A stretch of DNA of 64,000 nt from Iris pallida (GCA_029216955.1 JANAVB010042273.1:1-64000); one strand, 5' to 3'; positions 31,822 to 43,079 are shown, counted from the first letter of the stretch. Notes: a model not told the origin generated them from the sequence alone. A program made the numbers and translations.

Positions 31822-32440
31822 CTAAAATACCTTAAACTATCACAGTTTTTCACTTTAATACCTCATTATTATTTTTGATCAACTAAATACCATAAGCTTT
31901 TTTTCCCACTTAAATACCCCCAACTATTGCTCTTTTTCATCTTGGCCTGATGGTAAACTCAAAAAGACCAGAATGCCCTTCACTTATCTTTTCATACTAA
32001 TAAGCAAAACTTTATTAAAATAATAATGCTTTTAAATAAAAAACACTTTAATATACGCACTTTAATTGAAAATTACTCTAAAGTTGATAATAATACACAA
32101 CTTTAAATAAATGTTACCCTAACGTATAATCAAAGTTAACTAAAACTATTTTTTTCTTAATAATCCTTGTTAAGAAAAAGCCATTTTTAAAAAATGAAAA
32201 GTAAACCCTAACCTTATTCCAACCTCCGCAAACCCACAGTCGGCCCCCCCCAACCCACACCCGGCTACCGCCACACCCTCGCCATTAAATGTAACAGTAG
32301 ACTAACGGAGGGTTTAATTTGAATTTTTTTCAATATTTCAATGTATCTAGTTGATTAAAAAATGTATTTAGTTGATAAAAAAAATAGTACGAGGTATTAA
32401 AGTGAAAAAAAAAACTTGATAATTGTAGGTATTTAAGTAA
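31822..32440. mobile_element. Possible MITE-like element with long imperfect inverted repeats
   Basis: About 31,822-31,890 (CTTAAACTATCACAG, CACTTTAATACCTC, GATCAACTAAATAC) is matched in reverse complement at about 32,363-32,440 (GTATTTAGTTGAT, GAGGTATTAAAGTG, TTGATAATTGTAGG). A further partial direct copy of the left arm lies at about 31,764-31,810. The interior has a C-rich segment near 32,225-32,285. No clear TSD was found, so the boundaries are approximate. Confidence 0.5.
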
Positions 32441-33407
32441 AATTAGGTTGAAACAAAAAGTTTCTTTGTTGTTACAGTACACGATGCGTATCTTACGATG
32501 CGATACTACTACCGTTTTGTTACACATGGGTTGATCTTAATACGATACATATAAACTGATAGGTTGTATAGATTTTTTCTACTTGTGTAATTTATACATG
32601 GAAAATTGTGTTTTAGAATTAGATATACCAATAAAGATGAAAGAAATAAAAAGTTTATTAGGGAACTGTATGAAATCATGTTCCTATAGATCTAAACTCA
32701 TATTGTATCATATTATACATGGTATGATACGTGATGCACGATACACAAGCAAATCGACAACAAGATATGTATCATGAGTTAACCTAGTGAAATTTGTGCT
32801 TTATGGCCAAGGGATATGTAATATCAACCTTCACTAGATTAATCAATTTGTTTAAGCAACCTCTTTATTATGTTACTTTCTCCTGTGTAATCTTAGGACT
32901 CCATTATTCTAAAATTTCTGTTAGAAGAATATCTACAAGTACATGAACATACGAGGATATTCAATAAAAGAAGATTTGTGTTACTCAGATATCATTAAGT
33001 CTCTATTTAGTTCCATAACGCCATCTTTGACCCAATTGAGTACATACCATGCACCAATATAGTAGTTCTTAGAAAGTTTTAAGATTTCCTCTGAACAAAA
33101 ACAACATTCTCTTTATATTAACTATGATAGCATGCCTACTAAACCAAAACCAATTGGTTATTGACGGGAATGTAAATAATCTATTTGCAACTATATCGTA
33201 CAAGTGTCCTTGTCCACTATTCATAGTTATGTAACCCCTCTCTTGATTATGCAGGAATGTTGAAATCTGATAGTCCTGATTCTATCTTGGCATCTTTTAC
33301 TTAGGAATTTGTCCATGTAAAGTTTATCTTTGTCTCATTTGCTAGTGCATATATACCAAGTTTGTACAGAAGTAATGTACTTTAAACCTTCTCTGTTGTC
33401 TATTCAG
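32441..33407. other. AT-rich intron-like DNA
   Basis: No coding motif seen. It ends in the acceptor-like CTGTTGTCTATTCAG at 33,407, just before the exon, and is probably intron. Confidence 0.45.
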
Positions 33408-33717
33408 GAATCTTGATGGAAAGGAAGTGCCGGAATCTTCCCAGGCATATACATCATCTCGTAAGTCACAAGATGCAGCAGTCGGCGCTCTTGTCCACAT
33501 GCTAAAGACAGCACCCCCTCTGAGACAAGATCATAGTTACTCTTGCCAATCGTCAAGGTCGGAGGTTAATTGTGAAGTAGGCAATTCAAGTTTGTTCAAG
33601 TTGCGGAAGTCCTCTGATGCACTGGAGGAGCTCCGTAGCTATAGAAAAATTAAAGATATTCTTCTATCACAGAGTCGTACTGAGCTACTGAATTCAGTGA
33701 AGCGAACGACAGAGTAA
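33408..33717 (+). CDS. Terminal exon of an unidentified host gene
   Basis: After the acceptor-like TTGTCTATTCAG at 33,396-33,407 an open frame reads NLDGKEVPESSQAYTSSRKS and runs 102 codons to TAA at 33,715-33,717. It is Ser-rich and ends with an amphipathic, probably helical segment (SSDALEELRSYRKIKDILLS, then QSRTELLNSVKRTTE). Balanced base composition, unlike the surrounding AT-rich DNA, and absence of transposon motifs favour a genuine plant gene exon. I do not recognise the family; no function is proposed. Upstream exons could not be assigned. The MULE inserted about 140 bp downstream of the stop, probably in the 3' UTR or just beyond. Confidence 0.5.
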
Positions 33718-33857
33718 GTTCTGTGCAGGAACATGAAATGAATGAAAGCTTAGCAAGGGACGCTACAATGTACATATTGACAGTATTTCCATATTACAGA
33801 ATTAAGATACCAATTAATTTCAATGGAAGTTATTCCTTTTAGTTTACATTATTAGAT

Positions 33858-33946
33858 CTGGAAATTGCTGAAAAGCCCAATTTTGGGGTGGGCTTTTATG
33901 AAATGTCCACCCGCTGGATTATTTTTATGAAATGCCCAGAATTAAG
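33858..33946 (+). repeat. MULE left terminal inverted repeat
   Basis: Begins CTGGAAATTGCTGAAAAGCC; matches the reverse complement of the right TIR through GCCCAGAATTAAG. Imperfect (roughly 60-70% by eye). Confidence 0.88.
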
Positions 33947-34454
33947 TTTTTCCACGTTAAATATTTCAAGATTCTCACTAGTTGCTATGTATTTACAAAA
34001 TTTGCCATTATCATAGTTCCAAAAATACCCCTTCGCGCAAATTTGGACATCTATATATAATTATGAATTCGCAAACTCAGATTTGGATTGAGAAATTCGT
34101 ATTCTTCTTCTTCTTCACGAGAAATTTGAAATTAATTGATATAATCTTTATTAGAGATCGCAAAATCGTTCGTAGTTCACTGTGGTTTTCGTCAGTCGAA
34201 CGTCGATCATCCTTCATCATCATCGATCATCATCATCATCATCATCATCTTCGTGGTTTCCGGCGATTAGGTCAATTGTGGATAGAAGATCTTCTTTTCT
34301 TTTTATAGATCTTAAACCAAGGTGAGAGTTCAGATCTGTAGAAATTCATCCATCAGCTTGTATATCTCGAAATTTATGCTGAATTTGAATTTGTTATGAA
34401 GATTATTAACTTAGAAAATGTTAGTGAGATATTTAATCTTGTTATTTTGTGCGA

Positions 34455-34914
34455 ATAGCATTCTCCGTTATATTTAAACGGAGAATGACAATTACTTCTT
34501 ATAAAGATCATTATCCGTTTGTTTTTATACGGAGAATGAACATTAACCATAAGTTACAGACAGATAATAATCATTCTCCGTTATATTTAGACGGAGAATG
34601 TCATTCTCCGTTTTACTTTAGACGGAGAATGTCATTCTCCGTTTTACTTTAGACGGAGAATGTCATTATAAGTTGGTTCCAAACGGAGGATATTTATTCT
34701 CCGTTATTTTTAGACGGAGAATAATCATTATTAGACGAGAATTTTATTGTTACAGACAGATAATAATCATTCTCCGTTATATTTAGACGGAAAATGTCAT
34801 TCTCCGTTTTACTTTAGACGGAGAATGCCATTATAAGTTGGTTCCAAACGGAGGATATTTATTCTCCGTTATTTTTAGACGGAGAATAATCATTATTAGA
34901 CGAGAATTTTATTG
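34455..34914. repeat. Palindromic satellite array 1 (5' of transposase)
   Basis: Repeated half-sites CATTCTCCGT and ACGGAGAATG separated by 8-12 AT-rich bases. A segment of about 185 bp (from ACAGACAGATAATAATC to GAGAATTTTATTGTT) is present twice in tandem (about 34,556-34,754 and 34,753-34,915). Confidence 0.95.
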
Positions 34915-36375
34915 TTCTATTTGTGACCTCTTATGTTTTTATGTTATCAGGGGGGGAAGATATGGAATCAAGTTGTTTAGTTAACATTTGTTTCAAGGGA
35001 GACATAGTTTCCTGCCGTGTCACACATGAAAGTACCATGGATTTTTTAAAGAATAAAGTGTGCGATCGATGGACTTCTTTGGATCCACTTTCCTTCCGTT
35101 TCAGGTTTTTGCACTATGATGGGACTGAACTGTATGTTGAAAGTGATTTTTGGCTTCGCTCATTGGTTGGTGGTTTTAACGGTACTCACGATGTGAGTTT
35201 TGATCTATATGTGGAGCAAATATACTCTCAATGTTCTTCATCAACATCTTTTCCTTGTCAAAGCTTTCACATGGGACCTTCGTCTTCCTCTTCTAGTTCT
35301 TTGAGTAGATGTTCTCCTAATGTAAAGGACAAACGAGTAGTACAATTTTATGAGGGCTCAACTGAGACAGTGAAGAAGAGGAAATCGGATATGTGGCCTG
35401 GATCAATTACTGGTGTTGGTCAGATTTTTCTAAATGGTGTTGAAGAAGTTAGGAATGCTGTTAGAAAGGTATATTTTGAATCTCGTCATCCATTCCACAT
35501 TTTGAAATCTGAGCCGGGGAGGTATACTGTTTGCTGCAAGAATTACAAGACACATGCTTGTTTGTGGAGCTTCCATGCTATATCTATTTCGAAAGATAAT
35601 CAAATTTTTGAGGTGAAGAGGTATGTGGGAGAACATAATTGTGGAGCTGGCTATATGGATAAAGGTAATCTGGTTGTTCCAGCAAAGTTTGTGAAAAGTT
35701 TGGTTAGTGACATTGTTAGGATGCATCCTAAAAAGTTCGCAAAATCTGTTGTCGATGATTTCAAGGTCGACTACGGCTTATCTGTTACATATGGATAGGC
35801 ATACCACGGAATTAGGCTGGTGCACCAGGAAATGTACGGAGATGATGTTAGATCTTACAGTGACTTGTGTTGGTATGTCAACAAGGTAAAGAAAACCAAT
35901 AATGGTTCCGTTATCGACTTCCAGAAAGATGATTCATCAATGAGGTTTGAGCGGCTTTTTCTTTCATATGGGACTTGCGTAGAAGGCTTTCAATATTGTC
36001 GTCCGATGCTATATTTGGATGCTACTTTCCTTACAGGTAGGTTTAGAGGATGTTTAATGTCTGCTACAGCGAAGAATGGTAACCAACAGTTCTACCCTAT
36101 TGCATACGGTATAGTCTCAGGCGAAGATGGCGATAATTGGGAATGGTTCCTTAGAAATCTAAAGAATATTGTTGGATGTAGTAGGCGTATTGTTTTTCTT
36201 TCGGATCAAGGCACCGGTCTAGTTTCTGAAGTCCCTAAAGTGTTTCCTAATGATTATCATAGCTATTGCTATTATCACATGAATAATAACATACCGCTGA
36301 AAGAGAAAGGAAATGAAAGAGTGTATCCGCATGTACTTGAAGCTTGGAGGCAAGCAGTATATGCTCTAACTCCAG

Positions 36376-36717
36376 GTGTGTTAATGAGACAGATATATGC
36401 ACATTTTCTATGCATTTACCATTAATTTAACAAGGAAAATGACCATTCTCCGCGTCAGAAAGACGAAGAATAGTCATTCTCCGTGTGTTTTAACACGGAG
36501 AATGTCCATTCTCCGTCCTGCATAGAACGGAGAATAGCATTCTCCGTTAGCTTTTGAACGGAGAATGGTATTATCCGTCTTGCATAGAACGGAGAATATC
36601 ATTCTCCGTTAGCTTTTGAACGGAGAATGACTATTATCCTTATGAGAATGCACTTATTTTTAATAATTTTGTGAATTGACCTAATTCTTTATTAATTATT
36701 TGTTTTTCTGTATAAAG
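36376..36717 (+). other. Transposase intron filled with satellite
   Basis: Donor CCAG|GTGTGT at 36,375/36,376 and acceptor TATAAAG|GTGGG at 36,717/36,718. Splicing joins YALTPG to GYRQAIKKI in frame. Length is 342 bp, a multiple of three, but the intron contains in-frame stops. Its centre (36,440-36,640) is satellite half-sites. Confidence 0.8.
36437..36640. repeat. Palindromic satellite array 2 (transposase intron)
   Basis: About 10 half-sites CATTCTCCG / CGGAGAAT in inverted pairs, with spacers such as TGTGTTTTAACA and TTAGCTTTTGAA. A ~70-bp unit (CATTCTCCGTTAGCTTTTGA) is repeated. Confidence 0.93.
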
Positions 36718-37689
36718 GTGGGTATAGACAAGCAATCAAGAAGATTTATGATCTGAATTGTGGTCATGTTGTGAATTGGATGAATAAACAAAAACCTGAA
36801 CACTGGTCAAACGCATTCTTCCCGGGATGTAGATACGGTGAGGTTGCTTCTAGTTGTGCAGAGTCATTCAATGCATGGATAAAGGCTGAGAAGAAATTGC
36901 CTATATCAGCAATTGTAAATGTCATCCGTGTGAAGATGATGAAGATGATTTCGGATCGCCACAAGGATGCAATTGGTTTGAATAGCAAATTGACTCCATA
37001 CGCTGAGGATATGCTGAAGCAGCTTACAGATGATGGCATGTGTTATAGGGTATATCGGTCCGGTGATTTCGAATTTGAGGTGATCGCAGATACTTCCTCC
37101 CATATGGTGAATCTTCTTGATTGTCATTGTAGTTGTCGTAGATGGAAGGTATATGGATTCCTATGCAGCCATGCAATACAATGCATCAGAGTTGGTTCAG
37201 ATAAATCTGTTTATGACTTTGTGGAGCAGTATTGGACATCAGATTATTACCGGAAGTTATATTCATGTGCTATTCGTCCAGTTCCAGATTGTGAAAAACA
37301 GTTTGAAAATAATCCCACTGATGTTGTTCTACCCCCTGTTCCGAAACGTGGTCCTGAACGACCAAAAGCGGACCGTTACAAGAGCAAATATGAGAACAAG
37401 GGAAAAGAGAAGAGAAAGATAAGGTGCCAGAATTGTTTTGAATTATGCAATCACAATCGCAGCACTTGTCCTCTGCCTCCACGTGCTGATACGGTGGTCG
37501 AGGGGGCAGCGCCCCCTCGTTAATACATACACATATATTCCTTCTTTTATATAAATGGAAATTATTTTTTGAATACATATCTTACATTTTTTGATATCAA
37601 TGGTAATAGTTTGAACTCTGTGTATTTGATGTTTCACATATATATTAACAGCATAAGAACTTATTATCCTTTATACTCTCTGACTTTAT

Positions 37690-38760
37690 AATGTATTGAA
37701 TGACCATTCTCCATGTGTTTTAACACGGAGAATAATCATTCTCCGTTTTAGATACACGGATAATGGTTATTTTAAGGTCGAAATACACAGAAAGGGCATT
37801 CTCCGTTTCAAAATATACGGAGAATGATATTCTCCGTCTATTTTGACACGGAGAATGACATTCTTCGTTTTATATACACGGATAATGGTTATTTATAAGT
37901 AAAAATACAAAGATAATGTAATTCTCCGTGTATTTTAAGACGGAGAATGGCATTATCCGTCTATTTTGACACGGAGAATGACATTCTCCGTCTATTTTGA
38001 CACGGACAATGTTCATTTCTAGGTCAAAAAATGCAGAAATGTCATACTCCGTGTATTTTAACACGGAGAATGGCATTATCCGCGTTAGTAAGACGGAGAA
38101 TTTTCATTCTCCGTTTTATATACACGGAGAATGGTTATTTATAAGTAAAAATACAAAGATAATGTAATTCTCCGTGTATTTTAAGACGGAGAATGGCATT
38201 ATCCGTCTATTTTGACACGGAGAATGACATTCTCCGTCTATTTTGACACGGACAATGTTCATTTCTAGGTCAAAAAACGCAGAAAAATGTCATACTCCGT
38301 GTATTTTAACACGGAGAATAGCATTCTCCGCGGTAGTAAGACGGAGAATGTTCATTCTCCGTTTTATATACACGGAGAATGGTTATTTATAAGTCAAAAT
38401 ACAAAGATAATGTAATTCTCCGTGTATTTTAAGACGAAGAATGGCATTATCCGTCTATTTTGACACGGAGAATGACATTCTCCGTCTATTTTGACACGGA
38501 CAATGTTCATTTCTAGGTCAAAAAACGCAGAAAATGTCATACTCCGTGTATTTTAACACGGAGAATAGCATTCTCCGCGTTAGTAAGACGGAGAATGTTC
38601 ATTCTCAGGACAAAATACACAGAAAATGGTATTCTCCGTGTGTTTTGACACGGAGAATGAGCATTCTCCGTCTCATATTAAACGGAGAATGTCCATTTCT
38701 AGTTCCAAATACACAGAGAATGACATTATAGGTTTGCATTAACACAGATAATGACATTAT
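37690..38760. repeat. Palindromic satellite array 3 (between the two genes) with a ~247-bp higher-order repeat
   Basis: Inverted half-sites throughout. A higher-order unit starts at CATTCTNCGTTTTATATAC at about 37,859, 38,105 and 38,353 (steps of 246 and 248 bp), each containing the same series of variants (TTATAAGTAAAAATACAAAG; GGCATTATCCGTCTATTTTG; ATGTCATACTCCGTG). It lies in the intergenic space between the convergent gene ends. Confidence 0.95.
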
Positions 38761-38934
38761 AGGTTTGAATCAAACAACAGAACTTTAACAAAACAGATTT
38801 ACATATATAGAACAATGTAAATTAGTCGGAAAATTGAATTTCATTACAAAGGACAACAAATACATTACAAAAGAAACCTGACAAACAGAATATATATAAG
38901 GAATTTGTTAGCCAATTTACATTGTCATTTTCTT

Positions 38935-39471
38935 TTATGGTACAAAAGGAACTGCACAGTCACTCATAAGCAAAAGCTTAGCCAAATTTAACCTTCTCTT
39001 TACAATAATATCGTGAACTGCTTTGTTTGTTCTCTTTTGTAAATCAAATGGAGCTTTCGACAACTTTTCAATAAAATATGCAACATACAGCAGGCAGCTG
39101 GGTGATAGTTGCTGTGGGCAATCTTTGCAAACCTTGAGCTCTGATGTTTCATATTCCTGGATTGCTGAGATTTTATTCCTCATCAATGCAATCTTATTTA
39201 TTATAATTGGCTCGATTTTATTCTTCATGTATTTTGCATCCTCGATCCCCTTAGCGCCCGTGTTTTTCCGCAATGAGTTGTAGTGCGTCCAAACATAGGA
39301 GCTGAAGTTGAATGCCAGCAGTGTATAGTGTTTATTATCCTCACGGAAGAGTGGCACGAATAGCCATTCAATGTCATCCTCCAGCTCCATGATAAAATCT
39401 TCTATATCAGTTTTGAAATTGTATATTGCTCCAGATGTTGGATTTTTTTCATCGACATACTGGACAGTACT
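38935..39471 (-). other. Ulp1-like (C48 peptidase) domain exon
   Basis: Last exon, ending SDCAVPFVP then stop. It contains EWLFVPLFREDNKHYTLLAF with the catalytic His; 17 residues on, at the place of the catalytic Asp (YDS in active enzymes), is Asn (HYNSL). The Gln and nucleophilic Cys region reads CPQQLSPSCLLYVAYFIEKL: Gln and Cys are kept, but the usual Asp-Cys-Gly is Ser-Cys-Leu. The fold is recognisable; activity is doubtful. Confidence 0.78.
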
Positions 39472-39579
39472 CTGTTTTCCAGAAGAAAAAAAAACAAAAA
39501 ATAATATCATGAGTTAGTTTTTTACAACACTATTAGTAGCTGTACACATTAATATTTATTTTTCAGTTTTGATTCTTAC

Positions 39580-39831
39580 CAATGAATGGGGCATCATGAT
39601 TGCAGACCATTTACATTGTGCACCTTGCGAGCTTGACTGAATGTTCTGCCTTAATTCGGCTTGAATTTCGTTCATAAGCTTTATTAAGTAGTTCATACAC
39701 CGGCTTCTATTTCCTCCTCATTTAGCATGTCTTGAAAATCTTTAGCATTTAACAACATGCTGACATCATTGTTTCTTCTTCTTATTTTACAATTTTCTGG
39801 AGCATTTGGAACGTACAGGTATATATTATCA
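39580..39831 (-). other. Exon F of the MULE Ulp1-like gene (linker)
   Basis: Acceptor TTATGTGCAG|TGATAAT and donor TTCATTG|GTAAG. It reads DNIYLYVPNAPENCKIRRRN, then after a frame change ELRQNIQSSSQGAQCKWSAI. It joins in phase to the Ulp1 exon (PHSL|STVQY). Confidence 0.7.
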
Positions 39832-39899
39832 CTGCACATAAATTTAGTTTCGATTATGTTAATAATATAGGCTAATGATATAATTGCATAAAAAATAAC

Positions 39900-40105
39900 T
39901 CCAATAGAGAATGATTATTCTCCGTTATGAATTGGACGGAGAATGTATATTCTCCGTTTTAAATGGGACGGAGAATGATCATTCTCCGTTATGAATTGGA
40001 CGGAGAATGTCATTCTCCTTTATGAATTGGACGGAGAATGTCATTCTCCGTTTTAAATGAGACGGAGAATGATCATTCTCCCTTGTGAATTGTACAGAAA
40101 TTGAT
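39900..40105. repeat. Palindromic satellite array 4 (intron between exons E and F)
   Basis: Half-sites CATTCTCCGT and ACGGAGAATG with the spacers TATGAATTGG and TTTAAATGGG repeated several times. Confidence 0.95.
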
Positions 40106-40124
40106 TCAAGTTTAGAATACTTAC

Positions 40125-40697
40125 GTTGGAGACATCCTTCTTGGGTATACGATGCTCCTGTATAGTTGCTTCAGCTCATCGTCTGCAAGGTTCCAAAGTC
40201 TGAGTTTTGGACATTGCATCAGCATTTTTCCCTCTTTAACTAGCTTGGTTGTTTGAGGAGATTCTTCTTCAAGTTCTTCAGGAGCTGACATCTCCTTTTT
40301 ATTGTCTACCTTCTCGGGACTGGAAGGAGCTTTTTTTTTCCCACCAGGAGCTACTTCTTACTGGGACTGAAAGGAGCTTTTCTTTTCCGACCAGGAGCTG
40401 CCTTCTTACTTGTTGTAGCATCAGATGTTTTCTTCTTTTCCAATGTAGTAAAATCATCATCCGCTGCAGCATTTGATTGTTTTTTAGTCTCAGCAGGTTC
40501 TCTTGCTCTTGTGTAATGCTTTTGGGGAACTGCTTGAGTCTCCCCACTTTGCAATGCTTTAGCGATTGCTTCGAGGTTAACAATTGTATCATTCTTCTGT
40601 TTGATTTCATCATTCAACGATGCAACTTTCTCTAGAAGTTTGTTGTTATCATTATTGAGCTTTTCATTCTCTTTTTTGAGATCCTCTGTCATTTTCA
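40125..40697 (-). other. Exon E of the MULE gene: coiled coil and Lys-rich linker
   Basis: Acceptor at 40,698, donor AAC|GTAAG at 40,125. It reads MTEDLKKENEKLNNDNNKLL with clear heptads, then a Lys/Ala/Pro-rich stretch in which APGRKRKAPFSPSKK is followed, after a frame break near 40,353, by a similar APGGKKKAPSSPEK unit; the linker is a small internal repeat and NLS-like. Confidence 0.75.
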
Positions 40698-40769
40698 CTG
40701 ATATAAAAAACAAACAACAACAAGAGGTATGATGTCAATATTATATAATCTTCTTTTAAAAACAATGAA

Positions 40770-41612
40770 AAATATTATTATCCGTTTACTTTAATCCGGA
40801 GAATGTCCATTCTCCGTGTCAAATTAAACGGAGAATGACCATTCTCTGTTAGACTTACAAGGTGGAAGGTCATTCTCCGGGTCAAAATAGACGGAGAATG
40901 ACGTTCTCCGTGTCAAAATAGACGGAGAACGTCATTCTCCGCGTCAAAACAGACGGAGAATGTCATTCTCCGTGTCAAAAAAGACGGAGAATGTCATTCT
41001 CCGCGTCAAAATAGACGGAGAATATCATTCTCCGTGTTAAGCTAAACGGAGAATGGCCATTTATATGTCAAAATACAGAAAATGTCATTCTCCGTGTTAA
41101 AATACTAGCGGAGAATGTCATTCTCCGTATTAAAATACACGGAGAATGTCATTCTAAGTGTGTTTTAACACGGAGAATGACATTCTCCATGTTAGAAACA
41201 CACGGAGAATGGCATTTTCTAGGTCAAAACACACAGAAAACGTCATTCTCCGTGTACTTTGACATGGAGAATGGTCATTCTCCTTGTCAAAATAGAAGGA
41301 GAACGTCATTCTCCGCGTCAAAACAGACGGAGAATGTCATTCTCCGTGTTAAGCTAAACGGAGAATGGCCATTTCTATGTCAAAATACAGAAAATGTCAT
41401 TATCCGTGTTAAAATACTAGCGGAGAATGTCATTCTCCGTATTAAAATACACGGAGAATGTCATTCTAAGTGTGTTTTAACACGGAGAATGATATTCTCC
41501 GTGTTAAAACACACGAAGAATGACATTCTCTAGGTCAAAACACACAGAAAACGTCATTCTCCGTGTACTTTGACACGGAGAATGGTCATTCTCCTTGTTA
41601 GATACAGATAAT
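40770..41612. repeat. Palindromic satellite array 5 (intron between exons D and E)
   Basis: Dense inverted half-sites with spacers such as GTCAAAATAG and GTTTTAAC. A block of about 190 bp (from GTGTTAAGCTAAACGGAG through GTCATTCTAAGTGTGTTTTA) is present twice, near 41,030 and 41,345, in a larger duplicated unit of about 315 bp. Confidence 0.95.
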
Positions 41613-41648
41613 TACAGATTAAAATAGACAAAAAATAGAAAATTTTAC

Positions 41649-42354
41649 CTTTTAGAAGTAGGTCTTCAACACGTTGACGAAGCTTCTCATTATCAGCAGT
41701 AAGCTCAGATTTCTGCTTTCTCAGGGAGTCTAGTTCCTGTTCCGACCCCTGTGCCTCCAGTTCTTCAACTCTCTTACGGAGTTTCTCATTATCATCAATA
41801 AGGAGCGATTTCTCATTCCTTTAAGAGTCTAACTCCTTTTCCAAGCCATCAGTAACGAGCCCCACAGCACGTTGTTGGGCTACATCTGCCTCTAGTTGCT
41901 GGGCTCTTTCTTGGAGTTGCTCATTCTCAGCGATAAGCTGAGATTTCTCATGCAAGACACGCAACATATCTACATTATCAGCTGCATTTGTTGCTGGTGC
42001 TTGGGCTTCATTTTGTTGTTCTTCTTGATCAACAGAATTATCTACATCTTCTATACAGTGCTGCTCTGCTGGGACTTCTACTTCTTCAACATTCAATGCA
42101 ACAAGATCTTTGAATATCAAATCCGAATTCATTTGAGCACCTTGATATTCATTTTTGAGGAAGATCGAGATTCTATTCCCATCCCATGTATCGAATCTCG
42201 GAGATGCGATTGTTGGTTTGCACTTCCTCTCCATCAGTTGACTGTGCTCTGCAAACCAATACAAGAAGTATATCGTACAACCTTCAATCTTCTTGTACAA
42301 TATCTCAACATCACCATCTTCATCTTTTGTAACAGCCCTCTTTATGCTGTCCAC
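41649..42354 (-). other. Exon D region of the MULE gene: long coiled coil
   Basis: Starts in the EGCTIYFLYWFAEHSQLMERK segment (plant mobile domain-like end), then acidic linker, then repeated heptads ENEQLQERAQQLEADVAQQ, DNEKLRKRVEELEAQGSEQ and DNEKLRQRVEDLL. The NEKLR/QRVEDL phrase recurs, so the coiled coil itself arose by internal duplication. An in-frame TAA near 41,821 interrupts it. Donor AAAAG|GTAAAAT at 41,649. Confidence 0.75.
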
Positions 42355-43042
42355 TGACGTACCCCAGAATTATCCGTGGCCAACAGATGCTTTTTATGAC
42401 ATCTGTGCTCTCCACCAGAGCGAAGAACTTGTACGGCAAGTTCGACCCACCCATTCTGGTGAAGAATGCTGTTTGGCACAAGTTGAATACTATTAACTTG
42501 GCCAATTCATCAGGACTTGCATTTCTGTCCCCCAACAGCTCAAAGATCCTTTTCTTAACTTCTGCGTTTGAGACTTCAGCATTTTTTCCCTTAGAATTTG
42601 TCAGCAGTCTTTTGAAGTGTTGTGTACACATGCTGAATGAGTCTGCTGGTGGGGGGTCTTCTGTTTTTCAGTGATGATCTTTAAATACTTCTCATCAACT
42701 TCATTGTCATCATTCATTGGCAGACCGAAAATGGTTGCCATCTCATCAGCAGTTGGTGCTACTTTGACACTGCTGCTCAATTGGAAATATCCAATGCCAT
42801 CTTCTTCCAAATAAGTCCCCATCAAGTTCTCCAGACCTTGTGTGACTTTAGATAGTTCTGTCTTTTTACCTTGGATCTGTAGAATACATCTACGAAATTG
42901 TAGAATCCAACATTCTTCAAGCTTTCAACAACTGGTTCAGGCAAATGGCCAAACTTTTCCTTCACCTCATCCATAAGAGAGAGTATTGGGGTGAATGTTG
43001 TACGGAAAAGTCTTTCTTCTTTGTTCCTGACAGTTTTTTTTT
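42355..43042 (-). other. Exon C region: plant-mobile-domain-like part of the MULE gene
   Basis: Acceptor TTTTTAG-type at 43,043-43,044. It reads RTTFTPILSLMDEVKEKFG...VGFYNFVDVFYRSK, then in another frame GIGYFQLSSSVKVAPTADEMATIFGLPM, then VKKRIFELLGDRNASPDELAKLIVF and GGSNLPYKFFALVEST. This pattern resembles the domain that precedes Ulp1 in many plant transposon proteins (PMD/DUF1985-like), from memory. Frame breaks near 42,830 and 42,360. Confidence 0.6.
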
Positions 43043-43079
43043 CTAAAAAAACAACAATTAGGTTTACGTCAACATTCTT

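Larger units (their letters stand above)
34962..37523 (+). pseudogene. mudrA-like: MuDR-like MULE transposase (one intron, one in-frame stop)
   Basis: Exon 1 about 34,962-36,375, exon 2 36,718-37,523. Start MESSCLVNICFKGD; an earlier in-frame Met is at 34,923. Order: PB1-like N-terminus with a Ser-rich linker (to about 35,330); MuDR DNA-binding zinc finger (VCCKNYKTHACLW ... GEHNCG, about 35,528-35,645); MULE catalytic core with LYLDATFLTG (about 36,012-36,040) and FLSDQGTGL (about 36,198-36,222), containing the first two acidic residues; YYHMNNN; after the intron, SSCAESFNAWI; SWIM zinc finger CHCSC...CSHA (about 37,122-37,172); a terminal zinc-knuckle-like CQNCFELCNHNRSTC (about 37,424-37,468). 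Lesion seen: an in-frame TAG at 35,796-35,798, where the frame is otherwise open on both sides. It cuts and pastes the element by binding the TIRs. Confidence 0.92.
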
